From: Larix kaempferi
Taxonomy: Eukaryota; Streptophyta; Pinopsida; Pinales; Pinaceae
NCBI GenBank assembly: GCA_027924585.1
Contig: BSBM01000779.1
Coordinates: 16,846,001-16,910,000, forward strand
Direction: 5' to 3'
DNA: 64,000 nucleotides
The notes beneath the pieces are model-generated. The model was not told the origin of the DNA, searched no databases, and saw only the letters and a list, made by a program, of their open reading frames with translations. Both the position numbers and the translations under genes were made by a program. This document shows, piece after piece, positions 58,935 to 64,000 of this stretch. The first letter of the stretch is position 1. Each line of letters begins with the position of its first letter.

Positions 58935-59850
58935 CGATATATCTACCGAAATGGGTCGACAGAATTACCGCGGTCGGTGAGAAAAGGGCGATCCAACTCG
59001 AATTTTTCCATCAAAAGGGTCGGTGAACTTTTCCCATTTGTGTCGATGCCAGCCAAAGCGGTCGGCATGAACTCGCCAAAACCTGCGACACGGTCGGCAA
59101 TCGGTGGTCGGCATGAAAGGGCCAAAGAAACTCAAATAAACAGAAAAAATTGGCCGACTCCGAGAGACAAAGTCACAGTCACTGTGTAAAGATGATCGAC
59201 ATATCAAATAGTTGATATGAAATTTTAATTTTTTTTCGATAATATTTGTAAGATATGGTCGGAAGTCAAAATGGTTGGGTCACTTTAGTTTTAAAAAAAA
59301 TATGGTCGATAGTCGAGTTGGTTGAGCCTTTAAAAAATGGTCAGCGCTTAACTATGTGGTTGAATTGATGGACACTTCGTTTTGGTCGAGGACGATATAT
59401 CTACCGAAACGGGTTGGCAAAATTAACTTGGTCAGCGAGAAAAGAGCGGGCCAACCCGAAGTTTTCCGCCGAAAGGGTCAACGAACTTTGCCCATTTGTG
59501 CTTATGCTAGCCAAAGTGGTCAGCATGAACTCGCCAAAACCTGCAACACGGTCAGCGATCGGCGGTCGGCGTGAAAGGGCCAAAGAAACTCAAATAAACA
59601 AAAAAAACTGGCCGACTCCCAGAGACAAAGTCACGGTCACTTTGTAAAGATGATCGACATATCAAATAGTTGATATGAATTTTTAATTTTTTTTTTTATA
59701 ATATTTGTAAGATATGGTCGGAAGTCAAAATGGTCAGGTCACTTTACTTTTTAAAAAAATATGGTCGATAGTCAAGTTGGTCAAGCCTTTAAAAATTGGT
59801 CGGCTCTTAACTATGTGGTCGAATTGATGGACACTTCATTTTGGTCGGCG
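58935..59850 (+). repeat. tandem duplication of a 458-bp GGTCG-rich unit
   Basis: Unit 1 is 58935-59392 and unit 2 is 59393-59850, both starting CGATATATCTACCGAAA. Identity is high by eye, with many transitions at CG sites. Part of unit 2 (59801-59849) matches 41303-41351 in reverse complement at 47/49 positions. Confidence 0.9.
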
Positions 59851-59998
59851 TGAAGTCTCCAAATCGATGCGAGATGGTTGGGGGTCTGCATGAAAGGGGC
59901 AAAGTAATTCAAATAATTTCGACGACACAGTCAGCGTGATCTGGTCGGCGTGGCCAATTTCAACCCTTGACGCAGACCACCATAAGCTGTGTAAAGTC

Positions 59999-60097
59999 GT
60001 GCAATAACCAGGAAGGCAATGTCGCTCTCCCAGCGCTTGGAAAGCGCTGGGAGAGTTCTCTTGCAATAACCAGCACGTGCAATAACCAGGAAGGCAA
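59999..60097. repeat. 14-bp perfect hairpin between 21-bp direct repeats
   Basis: CTCTCCCAGCGCTT (60025-60038), three-base loop, then its exact complement (60042-60055). GTGCAATAACCAGGAAGGCAA occurs at 59999-60019 and again at 60077-60097. Confidence 0.92.
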
Positions 60098-62938
60098 GGT
60101 GCTTTGGTTGCGCCTGAACGTCGACAAGGATGGGTGAAGGTAAAATATGAGTTCTCCTACAAAGAAAGTTGTAACAGTTAGAAATCTGTGGGGCCAAAGC
60201 GGAAAAACACATGGCAGGATTCCATTCGCTCTATGAGCGAGGAATCTAGCCGAAGTGGATGGTTATGATTCTTGTTGGTGAACGCCTATGGCGTAAATAT
60301 GTTTTGAATTAATTAAATTCCATTTTCAAGGGTGGAAATATGGTTATTAATGTGCTCATGATCTCAAATCTCGGACTGATGCAAGTGATCGTGCCATTAA
60401 TTAAGACTATCAGTCTTTTTTGATGTGGAAAAAGGTGATATTTGTTGTCAATGTACGAGGTATTAAAATATTACAAGCACGTTGGTTTATGGTATTATGG
60501 TTTGGAAAGTTAACAAAACGAGGATATATGATAAGGTTTGAATTTAATGCAGCAGTACATGAACATTGAATACAATTCTTTTTAGCTTTGTCACCACATT
60601 GTGAGGTAAAATCCACCATTTTCACCCTGGAGGTTTACTATTTACTGTCAAGTTGAAGCTCGTATTCAAGATAGTAACTGCTTGAAAGTTGTTGATAAAG
60701 GAAGGTTTTGGGAATACATCAAGGTATGTGCATCTGTAGTGAATTCTTATCAAATCTCGTAAGCTTGCAATTTGGTTTATAGTGGCTCAGTTTGAATTTT
60801 TTTTCTTGCATGCGTGCTCCTTCTTCCCTACTCCCTAAAAATGAAAGATACAATGGAATGGATATTTTCAATACTTTAGAAGCTATTTTATGTTTGCTTA
60901 AAAATTTTAAGTGAAAATGAGAGCGTTATGGTTTCATCTAAAAGCAGTGAGAGTTTCAGGTGTGTTGGGGTTTTTTTATGGCTATATGGTGCAATGTTTT
61001 CTTTTCTTCAATTGTTGTTCCTGAAATTTTTTATGATATTGAATCCTGTAATCGCACTAGTCAGTAATGTGGATTTCATTGCAAGATGTAGGTTGTATAC
61101 ATCCCGATTGCATTCATAGTTTACCAATTCAAATAAGGGACAAAAATATAGAGGTTTTTTTATAAAGTTTTGTTGAAAACCCTAGCAAATACAAATTTAT
61201 TATTTGTATTCTATCTTGCCATTACTTCCCAGTGGAAGCATGTTTGTGAAATATTTGAGTCCTGGGTTCGACAACTCAGCCCTTCTCCTTTCGAAATCAG
61301 TGATTTATTTATGCCATATGAAGTTGGGAACCTCACATTGTTCCGGTTCCTTAAACAAAATGAAACCATTGGTGGTTTAATGCACGAATCCTATTTGATT
61401 AAAATATGGAGATATTAAATGGATTCAAGAGTCAAATTTTTCAACTTGGTATATTTATGAAGTGTTTTGGGGTTGAGTTCAGTTTTAGTCATGTATTATG
61501 CTCAAATTTTGAACGATATTTGAAGAAGGAATTCAAAATATTTTTTAAAATCTTGTACCCTAGCTCTAAATGTTAAATTGATATCCTTCAAGACTCAATC
61601 GTTTGAAGAAATGGAGATATATAGCTTGAAATAAAATTCTACTCGGGAATTCTTCGCTTTGACTAATATCTCTTGTTAAAAATATAAACCATAAGAACTT
61701 TAAAGGCAGATAGTGAACGTTCTGAAGAAATGCTTCAAGTTTCAGAGGAGGACTGAAACTTTGTGAAGATTTTTTTAAGGGTTCTATTTAGAATAAATTG
61801 AAGTTTAACTTAGAGCCAGCTTCATAGAGCTTCAAATTCATGTCTGAAAGTGATGATGTTTGGATATTTTTTATAGGGACTTGGAATCAAGGTTTGACAT
61901 TTTGGATTTGCTTCACTAAGAAATAAAATGAAGTCGGTATCGATTTAATTCTCGGACTCTGTAGGAAATCAAAATATTTTTGAAAGGGTGTTGTATGCAT
62001 TGCATACATTTCAAGTTCCTTCAGGCTACGATTGTGCAAAATTTTGAGGAGTTCCAAGCTATATTGTTTGTGATAAAAACAAACTTACATGTTTGTCATT
62101 AAGTCGATTTTCAAAAATTATGTTTGAAACTTTGAAGAAATTAATAGTCAAACCATTCAACTTAAGAAAAGTATGTTTCACTGATACTTTTGGGATAAAG
62201 GATGAGGATAAATTTTCCTGAATGAAAATGTTTTATCTTAAAACTTATTTTGAAGTTGAAGCAAAGGACAATCATTTATTGCTAGTCTTGATTCATGCCA
62301 TTTTGTGTGTTATAAAAAATGAAATATTGTGTTTTTCCTAAAACAATATGACAATAATTTTATTGGATTAGCAGTTTGAATAAATGGCTTTGGTGCTTGA
62401 AATAAAGGTTTAGTTATGAATACAATTGGCATATAGACACTACAATAACGAAATATTGACAGAGTGCTTATTTTAAAAAGAGGGGAATAGGTTGAGTTGT
62501 TATTTTATTTCAGAATGGATCTAACAGTATTTCACTTCTCTATACTAGAACTTTTAGACCCATGATCAGTACTAGTCACTATTGAATGTCTATGAATTGA
62601 ATTCCGAATTAGAAGTTTAATATGGAATATTGAACAAGTGCCATATCTTATCCCTTCACTCTACAACACCTATTCATGATCCACTCATCCCTTGTGTTTT
62701 CATTTTCAAAAATTCTTTTTCTCCCTTCTTCAAAAGAGTAACAGAAAGATTGTAGTTGCAATGAATTTCAAGTTATTGAGAAACATATAATGAAGTCCCC
62801 CACCCCTATCCCCATTGATTTGTGTGTGCATGAATGACTGTTTAAAATGAGCCACTCAGACTATTTTAGATGCAAGTTTATTTGATATGTTTTCTTGTTA
62901 TTGATGATTATGCTGATATGTTTTTCTTTGACCATTAG
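60098..62938. other. AT-rich interval, no gene recognised
   Basis: Only short frames without motifs on either strand. No repeat partner in the window was noticed. Confidence 0.5.
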
Positions 62939-63679
62939 ATGAGATTTTTTAGCAGGGGTGGAGGAATAAATAATAGAGGTAATAGAGGTAATTGGCATAG
63001 AGGCTAGCATCCTGATTGGAAAGGAAGGGGAAATAAAATAGTGATATTTTCTATTCACTTTGATGCCGATTCAAATGAATTTCGACAGATTTTGCAAATT
63101 GGATTCCCCAACCTTGTGGATCAAGGTCAATTTCCCCCTGCTCAACCTATTGTGTGGCCACCTCTTTCCCAGTCACAACCTAGTATCCTTAGATTACCTA
63201 TCCCACCACATGTCTCAATGCAACTGGAACCAAATGATGGTTGGGGTCAAGGCATTTCGAACCAGTATTTAGGTGCCAAAGGTTGGATATATCTATCATT
63301 ACCACTTGCTAAGCCACCCCCACTTGATCGATATCTTGATCATAAGGTTCCTTCAGTTTCTTCTCAAGCCCAAGCTTTACCCAAAGTTGAGTTACCCAAG
63401 GCTTCCCCATGTTTATCATTACAAAACCAAGCTAAAGGGCCAACTAAACTAGCAATTCGTATCTCCTCTGCAGGATCATCACATTCTATAACCTCACAGC
63501 CCCTTATGCCATCAAAAAATAATCCTTTTGTAGATGTCAAATTAGAAAACCAAGCAGTGTAATCAATGGAGCAAAGAGGACAATATGAAAAGAAAATAAC
63601 TTCAGCTGCAAGTGGAGAGAGGCCTACTGCTTCTCACAGAGTATTGGGTTTTTTGTTTGATGATGATATTTCATTTTGA
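62939..63679 (+). pseudogene. RG-rich then Pro/Gln-rich protein of unknown family, two stops
   Basis: The ATG at 62939 opens MRFFSRGGGINNRGNRGNWH, an RG-rich start, then a TAG (63005), HPDWKGRGNK, EFRQILQIGFPNL, and a long Pro/Gln/Ser-rich stretch to a TAA at 63560. The same frame continues to a TGA at 63677 with a conserved-looking end (SHRVLGFLFDDDISF). Length is 247 codons with no frameshift. RG-rich starts occur in RNA-binding proteins, but there is no recognisable domain. It could be a gag-like relic or a retrocopy of a host exon. The 63680-64000 stretch shows nothing more. Confidence 0.45.
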
Positions 63680-64000
63680 TAATTATGTATGTTTCATATA
63701 TGCTTTTTGGACTGATTATGACTAAGTGATAATAGTTTTGGACAAGAGTCATATTGCTTTCAAATTTAAAAGAGAAGCTTCAGTTTTGGACCTTAATCCC
63801 AAGTTGAAATTATTTTATGAAAACATGGTATATTTTTTTATCGTAGGAAACCTTATGTGGAAATCATGGTTATTTTTTATGTTATACTTGCTTGGGGAAA
63901 TTAAGTGAAAAGCGAATATGAAGGTTGTTAAGGGGTCCCACCTATTACTATTACTATTATTATTCTTTTATCTTATTATAATATCTTGCCTAACTATTTT

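Noticed and set aside
58943-59647. Several 60-80 codon frames on both strands
   Set aside because: They arise from the 458-bp GGTCG-rich tandem repeat and repeat with it; no protein features.

Overview
This is a stretch of plant nuclear repeat DNA. I see no intact host gene, rRNA, tRNA or CRISPR array. The mixture points to a large-genome seed plant: Ty1/copia and Ty3/gypsy elements (including a Tat-type gypsy with an extra RNase H), initiator-Met primer sites, and a Helitron carrying both RepHel and RPA70. The long-decayed, nested layout suggests a gymnosperm, but that is an inference.

Region 1 (1-12184, minus strand): one gypsy element runs from its primer site at 12172-12184 through gag, protease, RT, RNase H and integrase, and off the left edge of the window. 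Two insertions split it. A 3.5 kb gag-only copia-type element (7660-11195) has clear LTRs. A 4.8 kb unit (2672-7495) has TG...CA ends, no visible LTRs, and a ~1.1 kb-codon plus-strand pseudogene. Removing both makes the gypsy reading frame continuous.

Region 2 (15436-24229, plus strand): a decayed full-coding copia element with a 3' LTR is followed by a three-copy 110-bp tandem repeat. After it lies a complete non-autonomous copia-type element (21258-24229) with a perfect CCATT target duplication and one gag-derived ORF.

Region 3 (25549-32550, plus strand): a Tat-lineage gypsy element with gag, protease, extra zinc knuckles, RT, RNase H, integrase carrying a 178-bp tandem duplication, and a trailing second RNase H-like fragment.

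Region 4 (about 33300-39423, minus strand): an LTR-type element with two long ORFs (A about 600 codons, B 1147 codons) and no pol gene. A block of ORF A matches the pseudogene in the 2672-7495 insertion. This two-member family is the best candidate here for something undescribed.

Region 5 (40791-60097): an autonomous Helitron on the minus strand (RPA70 gene with a short intron; Rep with an HUH motif and an intron; PIF1-type helicase). A 7.2 kb copia element (43438-50616) sits exactly inside helicase motif III. GGTCG-rich repeats lie on both sides of the Helitron in opposite orientation. The right edge holds an isolated RG/Pro-rich pseudogene (62939-63679) in otherwise featureless AT-rich DNA.
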